64,000 bases of DNA. It comes from SVTX01 sp045538195 (GTDB lineage: Bacteria; Bacillota; Clostridia; Oscillospirales; CAG-272). Below are positions 8,501-16,199 of the stretch, piece after piece. Each line of letters begins with the position of its first letter. Positions within the stretch are counted from its first letter, which is position 1. The position numbers were made by a program, and so were the translations under genes. Below the pieces are notes generated by a model. It was not told where the DNA came from and searched no databases. It saw only the letters and a program-made list of their open reading frames with translations. The DNA lies in the NCBI GenBank assembly GCA_045538195.1, contig JAZSRA010000130.1, forward strand, positions 1-64,000, given 5' to 3'.

Positions 8501-8947
8501 ATGAAAAAAATTTTTGTATTAGTATTTGCCATTCTATTGTTGATTACATTGGCTGGCTGTGACACCAATATCGGAGATGAAACCATGAATAATAATGAAA
8601 AACAAAGTACTGATGACGGCTCGACAACCTATACATATAATGAAGGTATTTATCCAGATAAAAATTGGTCTGAAATCACTACCGATGAATCACAAACTAC
8701 ACCTTCGTCCAGTGACAACGCGGTTATGGGTAAAGATGCCGCTGTAGCACTTGCACTTGATGAGTTTGAAAAAATCAAACAAAGTGGAATTTGTCAATCC
8801 TATGTTTTGAAAGGCGTTTTTTATGACACTGACGATGATATGTGGATTGTCTATTTTGGCGAAGATACAGAGATACCAGGAAGTTGCTACAACATTGCTA
8901 TCTCTAAAACCAGTGGCGAAGTTGTGAATATGTGGCCAAGCGAATAG
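8501..8947 (+). CDS. Small lipoprotein, candidate immunity protein
   Basis: This 148-residue protein has a signal peptide ending in the lipobox LAGC (Cys20). A Ser/Thr/Asp-rich linker follows, then a C-terminal domain of about 75 residues (AAVALALDEFEKIKQSG to GEVVNMWPSE) that resembles a PepSY-like alpha/beta fold. Its ribosome binding site AGGAGG overlaps the stop codon of the upstream secreted protein, so translation is coupled. A membrane-anchored partner directly after a secreted JAMM protein fits an immunity protein facing the outside, but the family was not identified. Confidence 0.6.
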   Translation: MKKIFVLVFAILLLITLAGCDTNIGDETMNNNEKQSTDDGSTTYTYNEGIYPDKNWSEITTDESQTTPSSSDNAVMGKDAAVALALDEFEKIKQSGICQSYVLKGVFYDTDDDMWIVYFGEDTEIPGSCYNIAISKTSGEVVNMWPSE

Positions 8948-9079
8948 AAGAAAGCCTTCTCAATGCCTGTTCCGAAATTGCTTAATGTTATTTATAATAC
9001 TGTGTGATTTGTGTATTGAATCACATGCTGGTATAAACAACAAGACAAACCGGGCAACACACTCTCACCTTTAGTTTTC

Positions 9080-9125
9080 AAAACAGGCGGTGACGACATA
9101 TTGTTAGTTACCGCCTGTTTTATCC
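9080..9125 (+). terminator. Terminator of the secreted-protein operon
   Basis: A stem of AAAACAGGCGGT and ACCGCCTGTTTT encloses an 18-base loop, with T-rich sequence after it. No gene is seen between 8948 and 9530. Confidence 0.8.
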
Positions 9126-9478
9126 CTTTTTTTCCTAAAACGATCGAAGAAAGATTTGTAATAATAGAGATTGATTGATTTTTGCCTTTTTACTGACATT
9201 GGTGTGCCATTTTCCAAAAAGCTATTGACTGACCTATATGGGCATGGTAAAATGAGTATGGAACGAGAGAACGCTCCTACCGCTTGAGGCGGCAACCGGT
9301 ATTTTTGACAGACTCGTTCTGTATAGTTTTCCAACGTGTTTACAAGAACAATTTCCCTTACCGCCGAGCCTTATAGTTCGAGGGAGAGTTGCGCAACCCT
9401 CCTTCCGTCTTGTATAAGCAAGACGAGCTCCTCCTTGCATTTTGATGCTTTTGCCGACTGCACCTGTGCGACATCGGT

Positions 9479-9520
9479 ACAGTAAAAACTAATTTTTTCA
9501 CAGTAAAAACTAATTTTTTC
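9479..9520. repeat. Tandem 21-base repeat
   Basis: Two consecutive copies of ACAGTAAAAACTAATTTTTT plus C lie just upstream of the second leader promoter. A related TCAGTAAAA stretch lies at the same place before the first leader. Confidence 0.7.
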
Positions 9521-9530
9521 ACAAAACCCC

Positions 9531-9559
9531 TTGAAATATTAGGAAAAATATTTTATAAT
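9531..9559 (+). promoter_or_regulatory. Promoter of leader copy 2
   Basis: TTGAAA and TATAAT are separated by 17 bases, matching the promoter at 4887-4915. Confidence 0.75.
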
Positions 9560-9565
9560 ACAAAT

Positions 9566-9776
9566 ACAATAGAATAGCCGTAGTAGAACAAATTCAAATC
9601 CAACAGCGATTTATGATGTAATTATTGTTGCCGAGTTGTTCTTGCACAGACGTGAGGAGTCTGTGTAAGAATATTTAGCTTAACAAAAAATACCAGCGCA
9701 TAGAGATGTCAGGATGGAACGCCTGTTGTCTTTATGCGCTATTTTGTTGAATATTATTTTAAGGAGGGATTGGTCT
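9566..9776 (+). ncRNA. Structured 5' leader, copy 2 of 2
   Basis: This is a second copy of the 4922-5129 leader. Hairpin A (9639-9671) has 13 pairs, TTCTTGCACAGAC with GTCTGTGTAAGAA, around a GTGAGGA loop. Hairpin B (9695-9740) has outer stem AGCGCATA/TATGCGCT and inner stem CAGG/CCTG. The stretch ATTATTGTTGCCGAGTTGTT before hairpin A is identical in both copies. An AAGGAGGG ribosome binding site follows at 9761. The differences between copies mostly keep base pairing. Confidence 0.65.
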
Positions 9777-9857
9777 ATGATGAAAAGATGCAATCACAAT
9801 GTTCACCCATTCACCAACCGCAGAGTCCCTCTGCTCTTTCGATGTTTCGGCATATAG
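9777..9857 (+). CDS. 26-codon open frame after leader copy 2
   Basis: A well-placed AAGGAGGG lies nine bases before ATG ATG and opens a frame of 26 codons rich in Arg, His and Phe. The position equals that of the LRR gene after leader copy 1, but the sequence is unrelated. It may be a leader peptide or the stub of a deleted gene. Confidence 0.3.
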   Translation: MMKRCNHNVHPFTNRRVPLLFRCFGI

Positions 9858-9914
9858 GTCTCGCCTATATGCAGCCCGCCTATTGCTATAAAAAATTACG
9901 AAAGGAAGAATATT

Positions 9915-10209
9915 ATGCAAAAGATAGCGCTTTATGGAGACGATATGATGCGAGCTGCAAACAAACATTTTTTGAACACTCAAAAGATGGCTGGAAAAGA
10001 GTTTTGATTCTCTCATAATCCAATGCAAACATTACTTAATTATCCTGAAAGCAGTATTGCTATGGAGTTGAATTGGTTGAAAGAAGCATATGGGCTAACA
10101 GAATTGACAGCAGCAAATTTTGTTCAATCCGGGTCATATTGGTACTTCGTTCCTTGAGTTTTTTGCAACTGAAGGTTATGATATTTTTACTGATAATAAG
10201 GAACTATAG
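9915..10209 (+). pseudogene. Broken small gene, nonsense plus frameshift
   Basis: After an AAAGGAAG site, a frame starts MQKIALYGDDMMRAANKHF and meets TGA at 10005. The same frame continues with FSHNPMQTLLNYPESS to TAANFVQ near 10120. There the protein-like sequence jumps to another frame, NPGHIGTSFLEFFATEGYDI, ending at TAG 10207. Read together this would be about 98 residues. One nonsense and one frame change point to a decaying gene. The family is not recognised, and an immunity protein would fit the site. Confidence 0.5.
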
Positions 10210-10220
10210 GTGAGGTTAAT

Positions 10221-10826
10221 ATGATAAAATATATGTCTGATTTTCCATTTCCATGCAAAAACATTATTTGCGAACAAGAAGAACTGTTCAAGTCTATGGC
10301 AGAAAGGGTCTTGGGAGTCAAAGTGAAACAAACTCTGTTTATGAAGGGTGCAAAGACTCAGTATCATTTATATGTATGGTATGAACCAGCCATAGCTGAT
10401 CAATTCTTTGACGAAAGCATGTGGGAAAACAACAAATTTATTCAGCAAAATATGATTAAGAGCTATTTTGATTGCTATGATCTTCTTGGTGATTGCTATC
10501 AAGAGACATATTTGCATCTTTTGAATTATCGAAAGGCTCTGATATCGTATTCATATGGGCATGCAGCTTCATCTGTCAAGAAAGCAATTCAGAATAAATA
10601 CACAAAAGCAGTAGTGTCGCTGGATTACGCTTCAAACATATTCATTGTGGAGAGTGATTGTTTGTTGACTGATAAAAAAGATGATATTATAAATATTTGT
10701 TATCAACTCCTTAAAGAATATGATAATTACAATATTATTACATTGCAAGACGTAAAGATCAAAATAATAGTAGGAGGGAGTGATTCTAATCTAAATGATA
10801 TTCATATGATGAATAGAAAAATCTAA
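10221..10826 (+). CDS. Uncharacterised protein, possible orphan immunity protein
   Basis: This soluble-looking protein of 201 residues has a GGTGAGG site before its ATG. It has no signal peptide or membrane segment and is rich in Tyr, Asp and Lys. It looks like an alpha/beta protein with a helix-rich middle (YCYDLLGDCYQETYLHLLNY-like, about 75-125) and a final strand DVKIKIIVGG. I do not recognise the family. It lies 11 bases after the broken gene, in the transcript of leader copy 2. Orphan immunity genes are common next to polymorphic toxins, but that role is only inferred. Confidence 0.5.
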   Translation: MIKYMSDFPFPCKNIICEQEELFKSMAERVLGVKVKQTLFMKGAKTQYHLYVWYEPAIADQFFDESMWENNKFIQQNMIKSYFDCYDLLGDCYQETYLHLLNYRKALISYSYGHAASSVKKAIQNKYTKAVVSLDYASNIFIVESDCLLTDKKDDIINICYQLLKEYDNYNIITLQDVKIKIIVGGSDSNLNDIHMMNRKI

Positions 10827-10911
10827 CTGAATACACAGAGCAAAAATGATAAGGCTCTGTGTCAATAGTTGGGCGAGAAAAATCTGACTAAAAGAAAAAG
10901 AATTATGTAAA

Positions 10912-10976
10912 TGTATAGGAAAATCGTCACGAAGCGAAGCGGAGAGACGATTTTCCTATGCATCGGCAGTTTTTTA
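10912..10976 (+). terminator. Long hairpin, probable terminator
   Basis: TGTATAGGAAAATCGTC (10912-10928) pairs with GACGATTTTCCTATGCA (10946-10962), and a run of six T follows at 10970. It ends the leader copy 2 transcript. Confidence 0.6.
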
Positions 10977-11373
10977 GTGAGAGAAGGTAAAGAGTATTTT
11001 GTTGTGAAAGCGCTTGAATTTTTCAATCCGTAGTAAACCTAAATAAATCTATGTCTTTAAGACATTTTTCCAATATAGTACACTGAAGTGCAATAGACTT
11101 CATTGAACTGTAACTAAGCACATTTGTAATTTATTGAAGTAACCTAGTTCCATTACTATTACACTCTGCACACTAGCTATAATATTTATGCTATGTGTTG
11201 CTGTACTGCTCAAACTTTGTTTCAATAGAATGCCCATGATAGTTACCGTCCTGAACGCAAATTGGAACAGAGTGGAGGTGCTCATTGTCGCTTGCATCTG
11301 CATTTTCGTTCAATTGATATACAACATTCACTAATTCAAGACTTCTATTAGCACAAAATGAATAGTTTAACTT
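10977..11373. other. Non-coding or decayed stretch
   Basis: No convincing gene is seen. The minus strand has a frame encoding ENADASDNEHLHSVPICVQD, which looks protein-like but has no ribosome binding site and runs back through a terminator. It may be the end of a lost gene. Confidence 0.4.
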
Positions 11374-11413
11374 TAAGGCGGAAAGTCCTCGAACTTTCCG
11401 CCTTACCTTTTTT
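11374..11413 (+). terminator. Strong terminator-like hairpin
   Basis: TAAGGCGGAAAGT and ACTTTCCGCCTTA enclose a six-base loop, and CCTTTTTTC follows on the plus strand. No plus-strand gene ends nearby, so it may have served a lost gene. Confidence 0.7.
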
Positions 11414-11505
11414 CTTGTGTTTCTTGAAAAATCAACAAACTTCAATTGTAATTCGTTACAGGGTGTTGTGCCTCATAGTACACTTTTGCGAACCAAGTGT
11501 TTCTT

Positions 11506-12213
11506 TTATTTGATCAGATCATTTACAATGACGCTTGCCATGATCAGTCCCATAGACGAAGGAACGAATGAAAGGCTGCCGGGGATAGCCTTACCGCTCT
11601 CACGATCGATGATACCGCTCTTGCGGGGTTCTTCCTTTGAATAGACGACCTTGTATTTTTTAATACCGCGAGCTTTAAGCTCACGTCTCATAACTCTCGC
11701 CAGAGGGCAAACGGTGGTATCGTTTATGTCGGCGACTTCAAATCGAGTTGGGTCGGTCTTGTTCCCCGCTCCCATAGCCGATATCACGGGAATACCCAGC
11801 TTATAAGCACGTGTTGCTATTTCAAGCTTTGCCGCAACAGTATCAACCGCATCGGCGATATAGTCGTATCCGGAAAGATCAAATTCGTCGGCGTTCTCGG
11901 GCAGATAAAAGACGTTATACGCGCCGACCTCACAGTCGGGGTTGATATCGAGCATTCTTTCCTTCATTACCTCGACTTTTGGCAGTCCGACGGTAGAATG
12001 AAGCGCAATTATCTGTCGGTTGATATTTGAAAGCGAGACGGTATCTCTGTCAAATATATCAATATGTCCAACTCCCGCGCGGCACAGCGCCTCGCAGATA
12101 TATCCGCCGACACCGCCGACACCGAATACCGCAACCTTCGCATCCTTAAGCTTCCCTATCGCCTGCTCGCCGTAAACGTATGCCGTTCTCGACTGTTCTT
12201 CTTTTATGTTCAT
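11506..12213 (-). CDS. tcdA: tRNA threonylcarbamoyladenosine dehydratase
   Basis: This ThiF/E1-like enzyme of 235 residues cyclises t6A37 in tRNA to ct6A using ATP. It shows the nucleotide loop GVGGVGGYICEAL, the DRDTVSLSNINRQ motif that binds ATP, the KVEVMKERM helix and the DAVDTVAAKL segment. The CPLARVMRRELKARGI region and YSKEEP match TcdA/CsdL rather than MoeB. The start at 12213 is chosen for the GGAG site ten bases upstream. An earlier ATG would add 21 residues without a family match. Confidence 0.9.
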   Translation of the reverse strand: MNIKEEQSRTAYVYGEQAIGKLKDAKVAVFGVGGVGGYICEALCRAGVGHIDIFDRDTVSLSNINRQIIALHSTVGLPKVEVMKERMLDINPDCEVGAYNVFYLPENADEFDLSGYDYIADAVDTVAAKLEIATRAYKLGIPVISAMGAGNKTDPTRFEVADINDTTVCPLARVMRRELKARGIKKYKVVYSKEEPRKSGIIDRESGKAIPGSLSFVPSSMGLIMASVIVNDLIK

Positions 12214-12282
12214 TAGATTTTTGCTCCGATTTACAATTTGTTTATTCATTTTAACATATTTTGAAAAAATAATCAAGTCTAC

Positions 12283-12311
12283 TTTACAAAAAAGTGAGGT
12301 TGGTGTATAAT
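12283..12311 (+). promoter_or_regulatory. Promoter of ADP-ribose pyrophosphatase gene
   Basis: TTTACA and TATAAT are separated by 17 bases, 30 bases before the start codon, in the divergent region with tcdA. Confidence 0.65.
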
Positions 12312-12341
12312 TAAGTATAATTATTTTACCGTGAGGTGCTT

Positions 12342-12905
12342 ATGATAGACGAAAGCAAGCTTATTGAAAAAGAAAAGTCAAGTGAGCTGATATTTGACGG
12401 AAAAGTTTTGCATCTGTACCGTGATGAAATTATTCTCCCCGACGGAAGTGAGGGTATTCGCGAGTATTGCAACCACAACGGCGGTGTATGCGTTCTTCCC
12501 TTGACCGATGAGGGAGAGGTAATTCTTGTCAAGCAATACCGCTACGCTCACAGAAAATTCACTCTTGAGATACCTGCAGGAAAACTTGAAGTAGGAGAGA
12601 GAAACGATATCCGCTCTGCGGCTCTTCGTGAGTTGAAGGAAGAAACCGGCGCCGAGTGCGAGGAGCTGATATATCTGGGAGAGATGTATCCGTCCCCTGC
12701 ACTTCTGAGCGAGGTCATTTATATGTATTTCGCCCGTGGACTTAAATTCGGAGAGCGACATCTTGACGATGACGAATTTCTTGAATGTGAAAGAGTTCCC
12801 CTTGAAAAAATGCTTGAAATGATAAACGACGGAGAGCTTCCAGACGCAAAGACCCAGATCGCCGCATTGCGCGTTTGGAAAATGCTTTCCGAGGAGAGAA
12901 AATAA
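12342..12905 (+). CDS. Nudix hydrolase, ADP-ribose pyrophosphatase type
   Basis: This 187-residue protein hydrolyses nucleoside diphosphate sugars, most likely ADP-ribose, to AMP and a sugar phosphate. The Nudix box runs from GKLEVGERNDIR to REL-KEETGA, near residues 85-107, with the metal-binding REL..EE core. The preceding EIPAGK and following YPSPALLSE segments are typical of the NudF/ADPRase group, where the proline-containing loop after the box sets substrate choice. A GTG two codons earlier (12336) is an alternative start. The ATG has GAGG five bases upstream. Confidence 0.88.
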   Translation: MIDESKLIEKEKSSELIFDGKVLHLYRDEIILPDGSEGIREYCNHNGGVCVLPLTDEGEVILVKQYRYAHRKFTLEIPAGKLEVGERNDIRSAALRELKEETGAECEELIYLGEMYPSPALLSEVIYMYFARGLKFGERHLDDDEFLECERVPLEKMLEMINDGELPDAKTQIAALRVWKMLSEERK

Positions 12906-12909
12906 CTGC

Positions 12910-12922
12910 AAAAAACAGACCT
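12910..12922. repeat. Left arm of a split inverted repeat
   Basis: AAAAAACAGACCT here is the exact reverse complement of AGGTCTGTTTTTT at 13789-13801, nearly 900 bases away. The two would make a bidirectional terminator between the flanking convergent genes if joined. Confidence 0.6.
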
Positions 12923-12967
12923 CTTGACGTAAAGCGTGATGTTCTTATCGGAGAAATCACCATAACG

Positions 12968-13012
12968 AAAAGTTCCCACAGACCAACTAATGGTTTTGTG
13001 GGAACTTTATTT
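12968..13012 (+). terminator. Terminator
   Basis: AAAGTTCCCACA and TGTGGGAACTTT enclose a 17-base loop, and TATTTATAT follows. Confidence 0.75.
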
Positions 13013-13054
13013 ATATATGCAGAAGAAACGGCTATGAAAAGGCTCGTCATATTG

Positions 13055-13477
13055 TCAAGCCAAGTGCAACACTTTTTTCAAAAAATCATTCGCTTTTCTT
13101 AGCATTTGTTTTGTATTTTCAAAAGTTAATTCTTGAAGAGCGAGGTCAAAAGGAAGCAGCAAGTATTCAAAATCCTCAAAGTCATTATTCCGTTTCGGCG
13201 TTTGATTTTTAAAATTCGCCAAGAAATATATGACCGTTTTTGTATTGCCATTATCCATTTTATTGGATATTTCATAACGAAAATCTCTGTTGATCTGTAC
13301 GTTAACGGAAGTTTCTTCCAATGTTTCCCGAAGTGCGGTTTCTTCCTCACTCTCATTTGCTTCAACATGACCTTTTGGAAAACCGCAATACCCATCATCT
13401 TTTGCTTTTACAAGCAAGTAATGAATCGTTCCGTTATTGATCGTGTACGGTATTGTTCCACAAGATTTTTCAAGCAT
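13055..13477 (-). CDS. Nudix hydrolase, Ap4A-type
   Basis: This 140-residue Nudix protein opens with EKSCGTIPYTINNG, the short N-terminus of diadenosine tetraphosphatase-like hydrolases. It has WGFPKG-like CGFPKGHVEANESEEETA and REtLEETSV, so the Nudix box is intact at about 34-56. The usual role is removal of dinucleoside polyphosphates such as Ap4A. It is more AT-rich than its neighbours and sits inside a segment flanked by a 13-base inverted repeat with a hairpin cluster beside it. This suggests it arrived as a cassette. Confidence 0.82.
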   Translation of the reverse strand: MLEKSCGTIPYTINNGTIHYLLVKAKDDGYCGFPKGHVEANESEEETALRETLEETSVNVQINRDFRYEISNKMDNGNTKTVIYFLANFKNQTPKRNNDFEDFEYLLLPFDLALQELTFENTKQMLRKANDFLKKVLHLA

Positions 13478-13512
13478 TGGTGTTCTCCTTTTATCGCCAG
13501 TTTCGCCTTTGT

Positions 13513-13740
13513 ATTACAAAGGCATAGGGCAAAGCCCATACCCCTATATTATATCACAAATCAGCAGAGAAAGCAAGAGTTATATTCCGACTTCGTCGGA
13601 GTGGTATTTTCGCTAACGCGATAGTGATATTGAAGCCTTGCGGCTTCAGTGGTATTCTATTCGCCCTGAAACTCGCGAAGCGAATACTACTCGGCATATG
13701 CCGAATATAACTGCGTCAGCAATATCACTCGCCACAGGCG
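13513..13740. repeat. Mosaic of many small hairpins
   Basis: Within about 230 bases there are at least seven short palindromes: GGGCAAAGCCC-like, CCGACTTCGTCGG, TCGCTAACGCGA, GAAGCCTTGCGGCTTC, ATTCGC...GCGAAT, CGGCATATGCCG and CGCCACAGGCG. They are separated by near-constant linkers such as AGTGATATT, AGTGGTATT, AATATCACT and AATATAACT. Linkers on the left are reverse complements of those on the right, so the whole block can fold into one large branched structure. No open frame is present. Confidence 0.75.
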
Positions 13741-13749
13741 AATAGAACT

Positions 13750-13801
13750 GGCGTGATACTCCGATAAGAGTATCACGCCAATACCCAAAGGTCTGTTTTT
13801 T
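13750..13801. terminator. Hairpin and right arm of split terminator
   Basis: A perfect 12-pair stem, GGCGTGATACTC with GAGTATCACGCC, is followed by AGGTCTGTTTTTT at 13789-13801, the partner of 12910-12922. Confidence 0.65.
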
Positions 13802-14368
13802 TTATTTAAAAAATTTGAATTTGCTTCTTATTTTGACGAAATAGAAAACTATAAGTCTGTTTAAAGCAATATCGTAGATCACAAAGACAAAATTCACAAG
13901 AACATATACACCGATAGCTGCGTAAATTCCCCAGCCCTCGTCTCCAAACATAAGCATAAAGGTTTCATATAGATTTCCGTTGTAAAAAACAAAGGAAGCA
14001 AACACGAGACTTAAAATAAGAGCAAGGTTGAGCAATAAAAGCTTCAACGTCCAGGACAGAGGTGCTTTAAGCCTTTGAAGCTTATCCTTTAATATGGGAT
14101 AATATCCGAAAAACAGTATATAGAACCATCCGCCCATGCCATGCGGCATAAGTACTACCGAAAGAACACCCGTCACTGCATAAATGAGCCATGGGTACGC
14201 TCCCCTAAATTCAAGCACGGCAAAAACACAGAAAAACGATGCCATCGCTGCCATGGAAAGGTCAAGCGTTTCAATAAGCGAGCCGATCAAAAGCAACGCT
14301 ACACCCATAGCAGACAATACTGCGCTTGCGGTAAGTCTTTTGGTTTTTTGAGGTATTCCTCTTTTCAC
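13802..14368 (-). CDS. Membrane protein, ECF S-component-like
   Basis: This 188-residue protein has a basic N-terminus and five or six hydrophobic segments (about 13-32, 36-52, 57-75, 80-95, 105-130, 150-175). The RLTASAVLSAMGVALLL start followed by a compact membrane domain of this size recalls substrate-binding S components of ECF vitamin transporters and the related integral proteins common in Clostridia. No energising subunits are nearby. It lies 13 bases after the DnaJ-like gene in the same operon. Substrate unknown. Confidence 0.6.
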   Translation of the reverse strand: MKRGIPQKTKRLTASAVLSAMGVALLLIGSLIETLDLSMAAMASFFCVFAVLEFRGAYPWLIYAVTGVLSVVLMPHGMGGWFYILFFGYYPILKDKLQRLKAPLSWTLKLLLLNLALILSLVFASFVFYNGNLYETFMLMFGDEGWGIYAAIGVYVLVNFVFVIYDIALNRLIVFYFVKIRSKFKFFK

Positions 14369-14381
14369 GTCTCACACCTCG

Positions 14382-15017
14382 TTAAATACATCTGATAAGG
14401 TCGCCGCCCATACATTCGCAGCAGCAGTCAAGGCAAAGAAGCGACGAACAGACGTCACATCCAGAGCAACCTACGTCGTTACCCGTCATACCTCCCTGAC
14501 CGTATCCGCGTGCCTGCATGGTAAGTCTGTCTCTTGCGGCTCTGTATTCGGGATTGGCGGGATCCATGGTGCAGGCTGTATTGATCATTCTTTGAGCGTC
14601 AACGAAATATCCCTTTTTGATCAATATACAACCCATAAGATAGTGCCACTCCGCGGCGCGGTCGCCTTCGTTTACTGAATTCAACTCGGCTTCCGCTTCA
14701 GAAATATTGCCGTTGTTTATGTTTCGTCGTACCTGACCGTAGTTATATCTGCTATATGAGTTGTTTGAAGAATTACTGCCGTATCCGCCGTAATTGTTAC
14801 CGTACCCCGTACCCTTACCGGAGCGTATCTGCTGGATCTCCTCGTATGCGGAGTTGACCTCCTTCATTTTCTCCTCGGCGATCTCCTTCATGTCACTGTC
14901 GACATATTTATCGGGATGATATTTTCGGGCAAGCTTTCTGTAAGCGTCCTTGATCTCATCATCCGTGGCGGTGGGTTGGACACCCAACACCTTATAAGGG
15001 TCTTTATAATCAGCCAT
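14382..15017 (-). CDS. J-domain protein with Cys-rich C-terminus
   Basis: The first 65 residues are a J domain (DPYKVLGVQPTATDDEIKDA, with the HPD motif at 34-36), which stimulates DnaK-type ATPases. A Gly/Asn/Ser/Tyr-rich linker (about 68-98) and a TPR-like helical region (about 100-165) follow. The last 30 residues hold about ten cysteines (CSGC, CDVC, CLDCCCEC). There is no DnaJ zinc finger or client domain, so it is a specialised co-chaperone. It overlaps the DUF5685 gene by eight bases. The Cys cluster may bind metal or be a membrane or lipid attachment region. Confidence 0.8.
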   Translation of the reverse strand: MADYKDPYKVLGVQPTATDDEIKDAYRKLARKYHPDKYVDSDMKEIAEEKMKEVNSAYEEIQQIRSGKGTGYGNNYGGYGSNSSNNSYSRYNYGQVRRNINNGNISEAEAELNSVNEGDRAAEWHYLMGCILIKKGYFVDAQRMINTACTMDPANPEYRAARDRLTMQARGYGQGGMTGNDVGCSGCDVCSSLLCLDCCCECMGGDLIRCI

Positions 15018-15921
15018 TTTCGGATTGTCCTCTCTTGTTTTTACGTTTGTTTACGAATTTGGATTTGCCGTCAAGCCTAAGAACTCTGTCAACTACGTCG
15101 GGCATCCCACGGTATATTATATTCTTAATTATTCCCTCAACTGTCGCGCACTCGCTAAAATCAATAAGGTCGAATGCGGGTTCTGCGGCGGCAAGCTCAA
15201 GCTTGAGAGAATTTGATACGTCTCTTTTTTGCTCTTCGGTTAATAGTTCACCGTTATAAAGATATATAAAGGGGTTAAATCTTCCCCTTTTAAGATCGTC
15301 CTCGTGGTCGTCGCAGGCGTCAACAATATATATCCACCTACCAACGTGACGGCCTATGTTATGCATGACTATTTCGTCGTTTCCGTCAAGACCGAACGAG
15401 AGAATGTCCGCAAGTATATCACCGAAGCAATCCGCGGGAAGATCAACAGAATTAAGCTTTTTGCTCTCGGTCTCGGCAAGCTTTCTAAGACCGTTTTCAA
15501 TTTTTTTGTCAAGCTCGGAATAGTTTTTGAGAGCTTTTTTACGCATACTTTTTGCAAAGGGCATAAGCAGCTTTGCTTTGAGTCTTTTTCTTCCGCGCTC
15601 GTCGGAAATGTCGTCAACGGTTTTTTCGTAGACCAACAGTGCCGACGCGTAGGCGCAATAGGAAAGCGAGTCGCAATTCTCAACGTATGCACGTTTTTTA
15701 AAGGGATGAGCGATACATCTTCCTCTTTTGATTTCAGGCTTTTCGCCTGAGATCGCAAGACGGAGCAGAGCCAAAAAGACCATATCGTAGCTGAGCGTCA
15801 TTCTCGAGCATTGTCCCGTGCATTTACCAAGAGAACGGCAAAGTCCGCAATAGACCGCGCTGTAATATTCATTTTCGCGCACACGCAATTCGGGCGTGTC
15901 GGTGCGGATGTAGCCGAACAT
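15010..15921 (-). CDS. DUF5685 family protein
   Basis: The 303-residue protein starts MFGYIRTDTPELRVREN and continues YYSAVYCGLCRSLG, the signature opening of DUF5685 proteins, with a CGLC pair and further Cys residues in CTGQC, CIAH and CDSLSYC. The remainder is mostly helical and ends in a basic tail (KSKFVNKRKNKRGQ). Its function is unknown. The family often lies beside a short DnaJ-like gene, as here, which suggests a shared chaperone or assembly role. The start at 15921 has AGAGGT upstream, and an earlier in-frame ATG lacks a site. Confidence 0.75.
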   Translation of the reverse strand: MFGYIRTDTPELRVRENEYYSAVYCGLCRSLGKCTGQCSRMTLSYDMVFLALLRLAISGEKPEIKRGRCIAHPFKKRAYVENCDSLSYCAYASALLVYEKTVDDISDERGRKRLKAKLLMPFAKSMRKKALKNYSELDKKIENGLRKLAETESKKLNSVDLPADCFGDILADILSFGLDGNDEIVMHNIGRHVGRWIYIVDACDDHEDDLKRGRFNPFIYLYNGELLTEEQKRDVSNSLKLELAAAEPAFDLIDFSECATVEGIIKNIIYRGMPDVVDRVLRLDGKSKFVNKRKNKRGQSENG

Positions 15922-16123
15922 AAAATACCTCTCTAAATATAACAATACATTATAATGATACATTATTTAAGAGAAAAAGGCAAGTGTTATTTGTAAATAT
16001 TTATTGATCTTATGTGAATTCTGTGTGATATTCGAAAATCGCATTTTTGTGCATTGTTTATTTCCCACAAACCTTCATTAGCCTAAAAGTCGAAAATTCA
16101 TAATATATTTTTCTCAAAATCTC

Positions 16124-16152
16124 TTGAAAAAACAGGAAAAATAGGTTATACT
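16124..16152 (+). promoter_or_regulatory. Promoter of gpmI
   Basis: TTGAAA and TATACT are separated by 17 bases, about 48 bases before the start codon. Confidence 0.6.
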
Positions 16153-16199
16153 ATAATTTGGTACAAATTAGAATAATTTTATGGAGGAATATTAATAAA

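Noticed and set aside
9104..9334. Minus-strand frame of 76 codons
   Set aside because: There is no start signal, it runs into a terminator, and the composition is irregular.
10005..10007. In-frame TGA as selenocysteine or recoded codon
   Set aside because: No SECIS-like stem follows, the gene also has a frame change, and no redox motif is near. A decayed gene is simpler.
11191..11445. Minus-strand frame of 84 codons
   Set aside because: It starts upstream of a strong terminator stem and has no ribosome site. A stretch inside looks protein-like, so at best it is a remnant.
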